A stretch of 34,426 nucleotides of DNA, from positions 1 through 34,426 of the forward strand of contig DZBG01000019.1 of NCBI GenBank assembly GCA_022729855.1. The letters run 5' to 3'. Of the stretch, positions 24,153 to 32,824 are shown piece by piece. Both the position numbers and the translations under genes were made by a program. The notes beneath the pieces are model-generated. The model was not told the origin of the DNA, did not search any database, and saw nothing but the letters and a program-made list of their open reading frames with translations. This stretch comes from Bdellovibrio sp. GTDB lineage: Bacteria > Bdellovibrionota > Bacteriovoracia > Bacteriovoracales > Bacteriovoracaceae. How positions within the stretch are numbered: position 1 is the stretch's first letter; every line of letters begins with the position of its first letter.

Positions 24153-25396
24153 TGGCCTCCTTCACGGTAGCAGCGAAATGAAACGGGCACATCTTCAAAT
24201 GAAAGGAATGGATTTTCATCAATAGAGCCTGTACTAAAATCTTGTGGTTTATTGCCTTCACCACTCCAAATTCCTCTTTTGCCTAGAAGACTCCAAGAAG
24301 AATCAGCTGGAATAAAAATCGATGAGAACTTGATATTGAAACGATCATAAACTGAGCGGAAAGATTCTGGATAAAACCCTAAAGAATCACTCATTCCCAT
24401 CCATGAAACTGAGTTTGTATTATAAGGATAAATTTTACATCCTTTCACAGCGGCTTTCTTACAGTCTTCAACAGTTGGTGAAGTTTCATTACTTAGAAAT
24501 GTACGTCCTCTATCTCTCTCCCATGGAGTAGCAGAAGCGGTAACCACTTCTGGTTGATAAATATCAGATGAAGGTAATAATGAAGCTGCATCAAAGATAA
24601 GTGGCTCCATTAATCTTGCTCCAGCTTCCGCACAATACTGAACTTGTTCTTTATAAGAGAGGTGAGCAGCAGGATATGGCCATTTCTTTATTTCATTCAC
24701 TTTAAGATGCATATACTTAGAATTATTTTCTGCCCAATCATTTATTTCACGATTTGAGACGGGAAACCTGTCTACAAAGATAGAGCGCCCAAAATTATCC
24801 CAAAGGAAAACATCCTCGGCCCTTGATGTTTTAGAAACACCATAGGCATAAACTCGCTCAGGTAAAAATCGATCTCGACAAGTGTTAAGTAATCCCAAGC
24901 TTAGTGTTTGTCCGGGAAATTCTTCCACTTCTATTTTGACTTGAAAGACCCAGTCCGGAGCACTTCCCGTTTTTAGTGATGAACGAGTAATGATTTTTCC
25001 AAATTTACCATTGTCTAGTTTAACAGATTTGAGATGAAAAGCCTGACCTTCTGACTCAAATGAGAGCATAGGATTCTTTTTTATTCCTTTCGACCAGAAA
25101 CATTCCCAAAAAATGGGATTGCAACTCAAGTACCGATTGCCTACTTGAGGGTCAGGCAAAATAAGTTCAGGGCAAAGCAGTTCATCAATTTTAAACTTTT
25201 GTCCGGCATTGACCCAAAAGTCCTCTGTCACACTCAATATCTCAGGAACTAGAAGGTTAAATCCCTTGAGATCCTGAGTAATCTTCTTAGATTGTGGCGT
25301 GACATTTTTAAATAAAATAAAAAGACCAAGAATGACGCTAGAAATAGTCAGTATTGTTAGGATTTTTGATATACTAGAAGAATTAGAACGTTTCAC
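24149..25396 (-). CDS. Membrane-anchored FGE-sulfatase-fold protein
   Basis: 415 residues. A membrane span lies at 11-29 (KILTILTISSVILGLFILF) with no cleavage site, then a long extracytoplasmic part. Residues 206-221 (IFVDRFPVSNREINDW) and 242-264 (PAAHLSYKEQVQYCAEAGARLMEP) follow the formylglycine-generating-enzyme/SUMF1 pattern (mdryEVTnrqY; PV..vsw.dA..yC.w.G.RLPTEAEWE). The end, VSFRCYREGG, matches GFRcvr. The RGGSW motif and the active cysteine pair are absent, so it is probably a non-enzymatic C-lectin-like fold. GTG start at 25394-25396, only 13 bases from the divergent prkA start. The Cys-rich partner follows with a 4-base overlap. Confidence 0.65.
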   Translation of the reverse strand: MKRSNSSSISKILTILTISSVILGLFILFKNVTPQSKKITQDLKGFNLLVPEILSVTEDFWVNAGQKFKIDELLCPELILPDPQVGNRYLSCNPIFWECFWSKGIKKNPMLSFESEGQAFHLKSVKLDNGKFGKIITRSSLKTGSAPDWVFQVKIEVEEFPGQTLSLGLLNTCRDRFLPERVYAYGVSKTSRAEDVFLWDNFGRSIFVDRFPVSNREINDWAENNSKYMHLKVNEIKKWPYPAAHLSYKEQVQYCAEAGARLMEPLIFDAASLLPSSDIYQPEVVTASATPWERDRGRTFLSNETSPTVEDCKKAAVKGCKIYPYNTNSVSWMGMSDSLGFYPESFRSVYDRFNIKFSSIFIPADSSWSLLGKRGIWSGEGNKPQDFSTGSIDENPFLSFEDVPVSFRCYREGGQ

Positions 25397-25409
25397 AGGA
25401 TCAGGTTAT

Positions 25410-27605
25410 ATGAAATGGATGGAAGAAGTAAATAAAGAACAAAGTCTCTATAATCAGTTGCTCTCATTTGAAGAGTACATGGTGATTTATGAGAAACACC
25501 CACAAAAAGAATTGAGAGCGAGCAATGCTTACCTTAGGGATATGTTCGACCACTTCGGACGTAACAAAGATGGCTCTTTTAATTTATTTCAACGTGAACA
25601 CGCGGACGCTCCTCCTGTTCATGGACAAATTAAAACTCAAAAAAGAATTTACCAATATCTTCAAAACTTTATTGAAGAAGGATTTAATAATAAATTTATT
25701 TTATTAATTGGTCCCAACGGTTCTTCAAAATCATCACTCATTAAAAAAATCATGCTAGCAGCTGAAGAATATTCAATGACTGACGAAGGCTCTCTCTACA
25801 GCTTCAGTTGGGTTTTTCCGATTGATCAATTTGTAAAAGGATCTCTTGGTTTAGGCCATGCTGGGAATGAAAGACATCTGCAGACCTATGCTTATCTTGA
25901 AGATAAAGAAATTAGCGCGATCGTTACAAGTGAATTAAAAGATCATCCCCTCCTTCTGATTCCTAAAAATACTCGCCAAAAACTAATTGAAGAAGCTTTC
26001 AAAAAAGATAAATCAAAACTTGAGGCAGCGAAACAGTCCTACCTCTACAATGGAGATTTATCAGGAAAAAATAAACAAATCTTTGATGCTCTTTTGAAAA
26101 ATTACAAAGGAAGCTTCACAGAAGTTTATAAACATATTCGCGTTGAGAAGTTCTCAATCAATCGTAGATACTCAATTGGGGCCACAACTATTGAGCCTCA
26201 ACTTCATGTTGATGCTCATTTACAACAAATCACAATGGATAGAAGACTTGCCAATCTTCCACCAAGCCTTCAGTCACTCAACCTCTTCAATATGAGTGGA
26301 GAAGTGGTTTTGGCCAATCGTGGAATTCTAGAATTTTCTGATTTATTAAAAAGACCACTTGATACGTTTAAGTATCTTTTGATGACTATGGAATCAAAAA
26401 CCATCAATATCCAGGGTATTTTAACTGAGCTTGATATCTTTTTTGTTGGTTCATCAAATGAGATTCATTTTTCTGCATTTAAACAGCACCCTGATTTTAA
26501 TTCGTTTAAAGGGAGATTTAACTTCCTCCGTGTTCCATACCTATTGAACTACAAAGATGAAGCTAAAATTTATATTGATCAAATTATGAGCCTTAAAGAG
26601 CAGGCCCACTTTGAACCACATGCCCTTGAAGCACTTTGCCTCTGGTCAGTAATGACAAGACTTCGTGCACCTTTAAATAAAAATTTTCAAGATGAGAAGC
26701 TTGGTAAGATTGCTGAAGCTCTCAATCCTCTGGATAAATGTTTATTTTATGCAGAACATGAAGTGCCAGATTATTTTGATTCAGAGGCCAAGCAGCTTAT
26801 GAAGCAACACTATGATGATATCATCAGTGAATACGAAAATGATTTGATGTATGAGGGTAAATTCGGAATTTCTCCAAGAGAAATTAAACAAATCATTTAT
26901 GATCTTGCCTACTCTCAGAAGAGCGTCACTTTCGTAGAGGTTTTAGAATATCTCTCGGAGATGAATGAGAAAAAAACGGAATATGATTTCCTTAATATCT
27001 CATCTCAAGGTGACTTCCATAATTGTTACCGCTTCATTGACCTTATTCAGAGTTATTCACTAGATATCCTAGATTCGGAAGTACGAGATTCTCTTGGTCT
27101 TGTTGATGACAGATCATATGAAGATTATGTTTCTCGCTATATCTTGAATATCAACTCTCTTCTTAAAGGTGAAAAGATTAAAAATCTAGTCACAGGAAAG
27201 TTTGAAGTGAGTGATATGTATTTTGTAAAAGAATTTGAAAACAATATTGTATTAAATGAAGATCCAGAGAAATACAGATCAAGTCTTATCGCTCGCCTAG
27301 GGGCCTATGCTCTCGACAATCCAGGCAAGCCTATAGCTTACAGTCAGGTCTTTGATGATCTTGTTCATTTGCTTCAAGAATCTTTCAGAAAAGAACAAAA
27401 GAAAATCATCGATAAAGTTGGAAAGAACTTAATGATTTATTTATCAGAAATCAAAGAGCGTCCTACAGGAAGTATTGGAAAAGAAGTGAAAGATCAAATT
27501 CACGGAATAGTGGGAGCGATGGGTAAAAAGTATAACTACTCACATGATGGAGCAATCACGGCCCTTCAGTACTTAATTAAAATGAGATACGATATTCAGT
27601 TATAA
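25410..27605 (+). CDS. prkA: PrkA-family serine/AAA protein kinase
   Basis: 731 residues from ATG 25410. The frame is open from 25299, but that part is antisense to the FGE-fold gene. SFEEYM..Y..HP and ASNAYLRDMFDHFG open the family. Walker A is GPNGSSKSSL (101-110). The core EPQLHVDAHLQQITMDRR and the Walker B-like NRGILEFSDLLKR are typical, followed by the C-terminal PrkA domain with GISPREIKQIIYDLA. PrkA of E. coli (YeaG) and B. subtilis acts in nutrient stress and sporulation control. Length is larger than the usual 630-680. The common partners yeaH and spoVR are absent here; an FHA gene faces it instead. Confidence 0.92.
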   Translation: MKWMEEVNKEQSLYNQLLSFEEYMVIYEKHPQKELRASNAYLRDMFDHFGRNKDGSFNLFQREHADAPPVHGQIKTQKRIYQYLQNFIEEGFNNKFILLIGPNGSSKSSLIKKIMLAAEEYSMTDEGSLYSFSWVFPIDQFVKGSLGLGHAGNERHLQTYAYLEDKEISAIVTSELKDHPLLLIPKNTRQKLIEEAFKKDKSKLEAAKQSYLYNGDLSGKNKQIFDALLKNYKGSFTEVYKHIRVEKFSINRRYSIGATTIEPQLHVDAHLQQITMDRRLANLPPSLQSLNLFNMSGEVVLANRGILEFSDLLKRPLDTFKYLLMTMESKTINIQGILTELDIFFVGSSNEIHFSAFKQHPDFNSFKGRFNFLRVPYLLNYKDEAKIYIDQIMSLKEQAHFEPHALEALCLWSVMTRLRAPLNKNFQDEKLGKIAEALNPLDKCLFYAEHEVPDYFDSEAKQLMKQHYDDIISEYENDLMYEGKFGISPREIKQIIYDLAYSQKSVTFVEVLEYLSEMNEKKTEYDFLNISSQGDFHNCYRFIDLIQSYSLDILDSEVRDSLGLVDDRSYEDYVSRYILNINSLLKGEKIKNLVTGKFEVSDMYFVKEFENNIVLNEDPEKYRSSLIARLGAYALDNPGKPIAYSQVFDDLVHLLQESFRKEQKKIIDKVGKNLMIYLSEIKERPTGSIGKEVKDQIHGIVGAMGKKYNYSHDGAITALQYLIKMRYDIQL

Positions 27606-27615
27606 AAGTTTTCAC

Positions 27616-27647
27616 ATGGTCTATTTCCAATCTGTGAAATAGACCAT
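27616..27647. terminator. Hairpin between prkA and the FHA gene
   Basis: ATGGTCTATTTC (27616-27627) and GAAATAGACCAT (27636-27647) form a perfect 12-bp stem with an 8-base loop, between two convergent genes. It lacks a strong U-tract on the + side but can serve both directions. A competing TTTCAC/GTGAAA pairing is also possible. Confidence 0.65.
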
Positions 27648-27650
27648 TCA

Positions 27651-28250
27651 TTAAAAATCTTTGGTTTTAATACTTCCATCATTTTTTCTATTTTTAAGCT
27701 GTGCTTCAAATTGCATTTGATTGAGCTTATCATCTTCACTTTCTCCACCCGCGAGAAAACCTTTCACTTCTGAATAAATAAAAAAACCAATCACTGCCAT
27801 TACAATAAGACCCACCAGTTTAAAGTCATAAGGCTCTTTATAAGATTTCGTTTTCGAGATTTGTTTTTTTTCTTTTTTTATCTCATCCTTAGAACCCGAG
27901 ACTGGGTGAACTCCTGGAGGTGAGCTAATATTCTGAAAAGCAGGGGCCGAAACTGTACTTAATTCGAGAGTTACTTCCGCTGGTCCAATAACTAATGGTA
28001 AAAGAAGATTAAAAGAGGTTTTTTCTAAGGGGTTAATTTTTTTACCGTCAATAATAACACCATTGGCACTATCTAAATCAGTAAGGAAAACATCTCCTTC
28101 ATCTGTGATATCGATCTGACAATGCTTACGAGAGAAGCCCTCAAAAGGAACAATAATATCGCAATAAGGCGATCGTCCTATCACAAAGCTATTTTTCTTC
28201 GTCTCATGAACAATCTCTTCTCCTGATAAAAGCTTAAACTCTAGCTTCAT
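27651..28250 (-). CDS. FHA-domain protein with membrane anchor
   Basis: 199 residues. The N-terminal FHA domain shows FVIGRSPYCDI (Gly25-Arg26), FSRKHCQI (Ser40, Arg41, His43) and DLDSANGVIIDGKKI (Asn63-Gly64), all the phosphothreonine-contact residues. A Pro/Lys-rich linker (104-140) leads to one membrane span, residues 144-160 (KLVGLIVMAVIGFFIYS), and a charged tail of about 40 residues. With the FHA part in the cytoplasm it would recruit phosphorylated partners to the membrane. It converges with prkA, whose kinase activity might supply the phosphosites. That link is inferred only from position. Confidence 0.88.
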   Translation of the reverse strand: MKLEFKLLSGEEIVHETKKNSFVIGRSPYCDIIVPFEGFSRKHCQIDITDEGDVFLTDLDSANGVIIDGKKINPLEKTSFNLLLPLVIGPAEVTLELSTVSAPAFQNISSPPGVHPVSGSKDEIKKEKKQISKTKSYKEPYDFKLVGLIVMAVIGFFIYSEVKGFLAGGESEDDKLNQMQFEAQLKNRKNDGSIKTKDF

Positions 28251-28269
28251 CCTAAGTACCTGTTAGCGC

Positions 28270-28286
28270 GACTCAACTATTGAGTC
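28270..28286. promoter_or_regulatory. Inverted repeat in FHA-gene leader
   Basis: GACTCAA (28270-28276), CTA, TTGAGTC (28280-28286): perfect 7-bp arms. It lies just upstream of the FHA start, and downstream of the predicted start of its RNA. It could be an operator or a short hairpin. Confidence 0.4.
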
Positions 28287-28311
28287 ACTTCATTGCCACT
28301 ATCTATACTTA

Positions 28312-28339
28312 ATAATATAGAAAAACTAAAGTTTCTCAA
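28312..28339 (-). promoter_or_regulatory. Candidate promoter for FHA gene
   Basis: On the minus strand, TTGAGA (28334-28339), 16 bases and TATTAT (28312-28317). Transcription would start near 28305, about 55 bases before the ATG. Prediction by match only. Confidence 0.35.
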
Positions 28340-28342
28340 CAG

Positions 28343-28371
28343 TTACAAATTTTACTTGCTTAAAATATAGA
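28343..28371 (+). promoter_or_regulatory. Candidate promoter for pilin operon
   Basis: TTACAA (28343-28348), 17 bases and TATAGA (28366-28371). The start of RNA would be near 28378, giving a short leader before ATG 28391, where no clear ribosome site is visible. Confidence 0.4.
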
Positions 28372-28390
28372 TTGGTCCGTTAATGAATAT

Positions 28391-31174
28391 ATGAAGAAAA
28401 TACTAACTTTTTTATCTAGTGAATCTGGGATGGCAATGCCAATGGTTATAACCATTGTCACGGCCGCAGTGAGTTCAATTGCCTATATAATTATAACCCT
28501 CCTTCCTCAACTTCAAGATGAACAGAAAAAAGCCCAGGATGCCATTAATTATAAAATATTTATTACTAGTTTAAATGATTACGTAATCCATGGGATGAGA
28601 GAAAAATGGTGTGTAAATAATATTTCAAATGCAGGTGGAGTCGTTGAAACTGACTTACTGCTTTCTAACGATTGTTCCTCAGCACAGACAATGGAACATA
28701 TTGTAACTTTTCCGGGAAATTTAGAGAGAATTTTATGGACGCCAGAAACTTATGGTCAAGATGAAGATCCAGCTGGAAAGAACACAATTATCGGACTTCA
28801 TAAAGCAGGACTTACACCTCCTGCTCCTGTCACACTTACAGCCGCTCAAATTAAAACAGATGAGATAAAACTTCAGCTCAGTCAGAATGTTCTCCTGAAT
28901 ATGACTGATGAACATCCTCTTTATATTATAACTAAAAATATTCGAAGCTGTGTTGAGTCTGTTGATATCAGTATAAAAAAAATGCCTGATTCAACTGGTG
29001 AGGAAGTTAAAATTGTCTTAAATATAGTAGGAAATATTTCTTCATCTAAAGTTTCATGTCTTGCTTCAATTAAAAATTTATCGTCGACTGCCTATTATAC
29101 TTTTTATCCAAGACGTCTTCATACCTACTCACTGATTAAGTATGATGATTTAAAAGTTAATATGTTCCACGAATACCATAGTCCTGTCTATGTTGCAGGA
29201 AACTTAGAACTTCCAGTGAATACATTTAATAAAGACATCTCTTCTATTTTTTATGATTCACTTACTTTAGGAATTTATAATTCTGGAGTCAGTGGCGGAA
29301 GATATGAGGCGGGAAAAATAAAAACCTCGGATGGAGACAATTATACATTTGAGGAACGAGGACATCCCTACTTATCAAAACAAGATAATTACCCTAGTTT
29401 TAGGGGGCTAATTGGTGGGCTAAGGCTTGATGCAAGTGAAGATAAAGGGATGTTTAATCTTTTTACTGCTGGAGCTGCATCCGCTTCAGATGTTGGCCAA
29501 TTGGAAGAATGTATTGAAGAAAATCAGGTCAAAACAAAACCAAGTTATACAGCCGGGACTGTTATAGCATATCAAAATCCATCAACAACAGGTGCTGCTA
29601 TTGGACTAAGAGTTGGCTTAACTAAAAAAAACCGATTTAAGCCTACAATTAATGCTCCTCAAGAAATAAACCCTACAGCAGACTCTCCAGCTAAAAAATT
29701 TCTTGTCAACGTGACTTCTACAAGTGGAACACATGAAATCGGTGATTTTAAAGTTATCATCAATAGTGATAATACTTATAAGTTCTCGACTGCTCCAAAT
29801 TCTCCAGCAGAACTCAAAGTTGATTTTTCAAAATATGGATTAACTGATGCTATTTTAGATCCTGCCATTGCCACTCTTAATGCAGTTATTACAAAAGATA
29901 ATTATCAAACAATTTTACCAATGGGGCATATTCTTAATGATTTACCTCAGATGACGACTTTTTTAAATAAAGCAAATGCGTTTAAACTTCTCTGTGAAGT
30001 TCCTTTAGCAGCCACAGCTGAATGTGATGACTTCCTCATTCCACAAACCTGTATTTCCCCTGCATGCCTTGATTACTCTTCTGCGAAGAACGCAATGATT
30101 ACGGCCCAGAATAATCTTAAAAACAAGATCCAACAAATAAAGACAAGTGTCTCTACTCCAGCAAAAATCATGTTCTCAGTAAGTGATGTCATTGATCCTG
30201 GAAATTCAAAAATTCGTATTAATCAAAAAGATTTGAATATTACTTTTTCATCTAACTGGTCAGATATCATTACAGTTATTAAACCTACTCTTAATAATGA
30301 TATGTTTATAGAATTCACTCCTTATCACTACAGCAACGATGATATCAAAACTGTCTTTTTCCACGACCTAGATAATCCGGGTAATGCCATGAGGTTAAAA
30401 AGACAGGATAACGGAAATAAAGTGAATTTTTTGACCTCTGGATGGAGGAACTCTTATGATAATGGAAATATCAATTTTGCAGATGAACCTGAAGATGATT
30501 TATATGAATTAACATGTCCAGATGGGATGAGTCTTGCTGACTGGAATCAGGATATGTCGAGCAATACAAACTTTGCTTGGAACTATGCGAATACTCCTCC
30601 TGGTGCAGAGGTTGATGGTGGTAGCCATGCGAACTTAGGTAGTATCACTTTCTCAAATGAAAATCCTCCTAACGAAGGCCATGCAAAATCTCATTCAAAA
30701 TCGGTGGTCGATAATTGTGTCGTGCCAGCAAATAGAGAATTTGTATTTGGATTTTATGCTTGTAAAAAATTAACAATCGCACCTGGTCGAACATCTGCAC
30801 TTTATATGATCGGAACCTTTATTGTTAATGAACTTGAAAACACTAATACCTCGCAACCTGTTCACTGGTATAACGTCTGGGATGCAAAATCAGCAGCCCT
30901 TGTACTCACTGAATTTAATAGAGTGGCCAAGCCAATTTGTGCCACACTTATTGGAAAGACATGGGTCGATATTATTAGCGATGATGCTATGAAAAATAAT
31001 CTTAAACAGTGTAGCCCAATGGATCTCGTTACAAACGGACCAAATAATTTTTCATGGACTACTGTGGATCCTGATATTGGTTTAATTAATGGTAATATCA
31101 TGACCTCACAAAAAGTATTACGTATGCAGCGATGGGTAATCAGAGAAGACTCACGATCGGATACAATCAGATGA
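28391..31174 (+). CDS. Oversized PilX/GspK-like prepilin-type protein
   Basis: 927 residues. The N-terminus is a short basic leader ending SSESG13, then M14AMPMVITIVTAAVSSIAYIIITLLP, a single hydrophobic helix. This matches a type IV prepilin/PilX layout, with cleavage after Gly13. Position +5 is Met rather than Glu, as in GspK, the largest tip pseudopilin of type II secretion, which also lacks Glu5. The remaining 880 residues are extracytoplasmic and beta-rich, with scattered cysteines and a long middle domain that I do not recognise. Usual PilX and GspK are 150-330 residues, so this is several-fold larger and could carry an adhesin or enzyme-like insert. It overlaps the next prepilin gene by 4 bases. 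Confidence 0.65.
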   Translation: MKKILTFLSSESGMAMPMVITIVTAAVSSIAYIIITLLPQLQDEQKKAQDAINYKIFITSLNDYVIHGMREKWCVNNISNAGGVVETDLLLSNDCSSAQTMEHIVTFPGNLERILWTPETYGQDEDPAGKNTIIGLHKAGLTPPAPVTLTAAQIKTDEIKLQLSQNVLLNMTDEHPLYIITKNIRSCVESVDISIKKMPDSTGEEVKIVLNIVGNISSSKVSCLASIKNLSSTAYYTFYPRRLHTYSLIKYDDLKVNMFHEYHSPVYVAGNLELPVNTFNKDISSIFYDSLTLGIYNSGVSGGRYEAGKIKTSDGDNYTFEERGHPYLSKQDNYPSFRGLIGGLRLDASEDKGMFNLFTAGAASASDVGQLEECIEENQVKTKPSYTAGTVIAYQNPSTTGAAIGLRVGLTKKNRFKPTINAPQEINPTADSPAKKFLVNVTSTSGTHEIGDFKVIINSDNTYKFSTAPNSPAELKVDFSKYGLTDAILDPAIATLNAVITKDNYQTILPMGHILNDLPQMTTFLNKANAFKLLCEVPLAATAECDDFLIPQTCISPACLDYSSAKNAMITAQNNLKNKIQQIKTSVSTPAKIMFSVSDVIDPGNSKIRINQKDLNITFSSNWSDIITVIKPTLNNDMFIEFTPYHYSNDDIKTVFFHDLDNPGNAMRLKRQDNGNKVNFLTSGWRNSYDNGNINFADEPEDDLYELTCPDGMSLADWNQDMSSNTNFAWNYANTPPGAEVDGGSHANLGSITFSNENPPNEGHAKSHSKSVVDNCVVPANREFVFGFYACKKLTIAPGRTSALYMIGTFIVNELENTNTSQPVHWYNVWDAKSAALVLTEFNRVAKPICATLIGKTWVDIISDDAMKNNLKQCSPMDLVTNGPNNFSWTTVDPDIGLINGNIMTSQKVLRMQRWVIREDSRSDTIR

Positions 31175-31653
31175 AAAAGATATTACACTTAATAAAAAAC
31201 CAACAAGGCTTTGGAATTTTAGAAACGATGATCGGTTTTGCGATTATGGGTGTTGGTACATATCTTATTCTACAAGGTCTAGATATGTTTGATAGCTCAA
31301 AAGGTCGTGTTGATAAAAGCATCAATCTCGAAAATACACTCTCGAATATTGTTGAAAGTGTTAAATCAAATATTATTTTAGAGAAAATAGATTTTCAAGC
31401 TGATACAAACTTCTTATCAAAATCAACTTACCAAGAAGTAAAAGATAGTCTAAAGCTTTGCTGGGTGAAAGATGGTGTTATCCCTCTTGATAATTACCCA
31501 AATTGCCCGGGAAGATTGGGCTATGTCGTAACACCTCTCAAAGTCGGAACTCTTACATTAAGAGGACTTTATAGAGTAACGGTGAGACTAACTCACGATG
31601 AAATCTATGCTGGAAGATTTAAGCAATATGAATTTATTGTGAAGGGCCCGTAA
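31171..31653 (+). CDS. PilV-like minor prepilin
   Basis: 160 residues from ATG 31171, which overlaps the preceding stop (ATGA). An upstream in-frame ATG at 31132 lies inside the previous gene and would add a leader that does not fit. The class III signal is KNQQG13|FGILETMIGFAIMGVGTYLIL with Glu at +5, cut by prepilin peptidase PilD. The small globular head contains two cysteines, CWVKDG...YPNC, likely a disulfide. It resembles PilV or GspI minor pilins. It is followed by the PilW-like gene with a one-base overlap (TAATG). Confidence 0.75.
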   Translation: MKKILHLIKNQQGFGILETMIGFAIMGVGTYLILQGLDMFDSSKGRVDKSINLENTLSNIVESVKSNIILEKIDFQADTNFLSKSTYQEVKDSLKLCWVKDGVIPLDNYPNCPGRLGYVVTPLKVGTLTLRGLYRVTVRLTHDEIYAGRFKQYEFIVKGP

Positions 31654-32786
31654 TGAAATTTACACAGATAAAAAATCAAAAAGGTGTGACTCTTGTTGAA
31701 ATGGTTGTCACCTTGGGAATCATCGGAGTACTTGGACTAATTCTAGTTAATGTTTCCAGATACGCTGATCGCCAAGTTAAAATTCAAATTGAAGATGTTC
31801 AGACAATGATCAATAAACTTGGTGCTTCAAAAATTATGACAAGAGATTTGGCCAATGCAAATCTTAGCTTCAATTATATCCATTTAGCTGATGACTTAGA
31901 CCCAGCAACTCCTAGACCATTTTTTGTATTCGCCAAAAATGAATATTGCCAAGAATCAGCTTCAAATGTTTGCAGGAGAGAATACAAACTAGAGATTCCA
32001 ACAGGACAAACTGTCTCTAAGCCATTTTATGCGATTGTTATTCGTGGCTATAATAATGAATTATTAAAATTTCCTCGTTCAGTTGAAAAGGATGTCTTTA
32101 CCTCATCTGCTCCAATTGTTTACAACGGTCTTAATGATCCTACTGATCCTGTTAAGAATATTGAAAAGTCTAATATGCCTGACTCACCTTGGATGGCAGA
32201 TAGACTGATGATGCTTACATCAAACAATGACTATTTTGATTGCTACAATAAAATTGCGACAATGACTGATACTACAAGCTGTCCAATAACTTGCACTATT
32301 CCTGGGACATGTAATTTCGTAGCCAAACGTGAATTAAAACTTTTAGGTATTGTTAAAGCAGATTTAAAAGACCTTAACTTTCACACAGTATCAATGAGAC
32401 CTGACCTGCTTAAGAAAAACTATCGTATTTGTAATTTGAAAGAAGACATGACTTGCTCAAGCACGATTAATTTTCCATCAGGTGTTGTGACCTCTAAGAC
32501 ACTCTTTGAGAAGATGCCATTTATTCCAGGACAAGATAATGGGGCTACACTTTCACCAGTCGAACTTGTTCGCTATCACCTTGAGCGTCCCACAGCTAGT
32601 TCTCCAGACCATCAAATTCGATTATTTAGATCTATGGCAAGTTTATCTGGCGGTACACTTTCATTTGAAAGGGCCCATATCTTAATGACAGGTGTTCAAA
32701 GCATTGTTTTTACAAGGACCAATATCTCGAATCCAACCATCGAGTACAAAATTAATAAAGTCAGACTACAAAAAAGTATAAAATAA
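31653..32786 (+). CDS. PilW-like minor prepilin
   Basis: 377 residues. The class III signal is IKNQKG11|VTLVEMVVTLGIIGVLGLILV with Glu at +5, a textbook prepilin. The head domain of about 340 residues is PilW/GspJ-sized, with cysteine pairs in CQESASNVC and SCPITCTIPGTC and a later CNLKEDMTC. It would sit with the PilV-like and oversized PilX-like proteins in a tip complex. It starts one base into the preceding stop and is 38 bases upstream of the EF-hand gene. Confidence 0.78.
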   Translation: MKFTQIKNQKGVTLVEMVVTLGIIGVLGLILVNVSRYADRQVKIQIEDVQTMINKLGASKIMTRDLANANLSFNYIHLADDLDPATPRPFFVFAKNEYCQESASNVCRREYKLEIPTGQTVSKPFYAIVIRGYNNELLKFPRSVEKDVFTSSAPIVYNGLNDPTDPVKNIEKSNMPDSPWMADRLMMLTSNNDYFDCYNKIATMTDTTSCPITCTIPGTCNFVAKRELKLLGIVKADLKDLNFHTVSMRPDLLKKNYRICNLKEDMTCSSTINFPSGVVTSKTLFEKMPFIPGQDNGATLSPVELVRYHLERPTASSPDHQIRLFRSMASLSGGTLSFERAHILMTGVQSIVFTRTNISNPTIEYKINKVRLQKSIK

Positions 32787-32824
32787 TAAAAAGAAGAGTT
32801 GTTATCCCTAAGGGGGGAAAGAGT

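Noticed and set aside
25299-25409. Upstream extension of prkA from 25299
   Set aside because: It is antisense to the start of the FGE-fold gene. The ATG at 25410 has an AGG-containing site and begins at the usual family N-terminus.
28327-28334. TAAAGTTT resembling a flagellar sigma-28 -35 element
   Set aside because: No GCCGATAA-like -10 element follows at the right distance. The TTACAA/TATAGA pair fits better.
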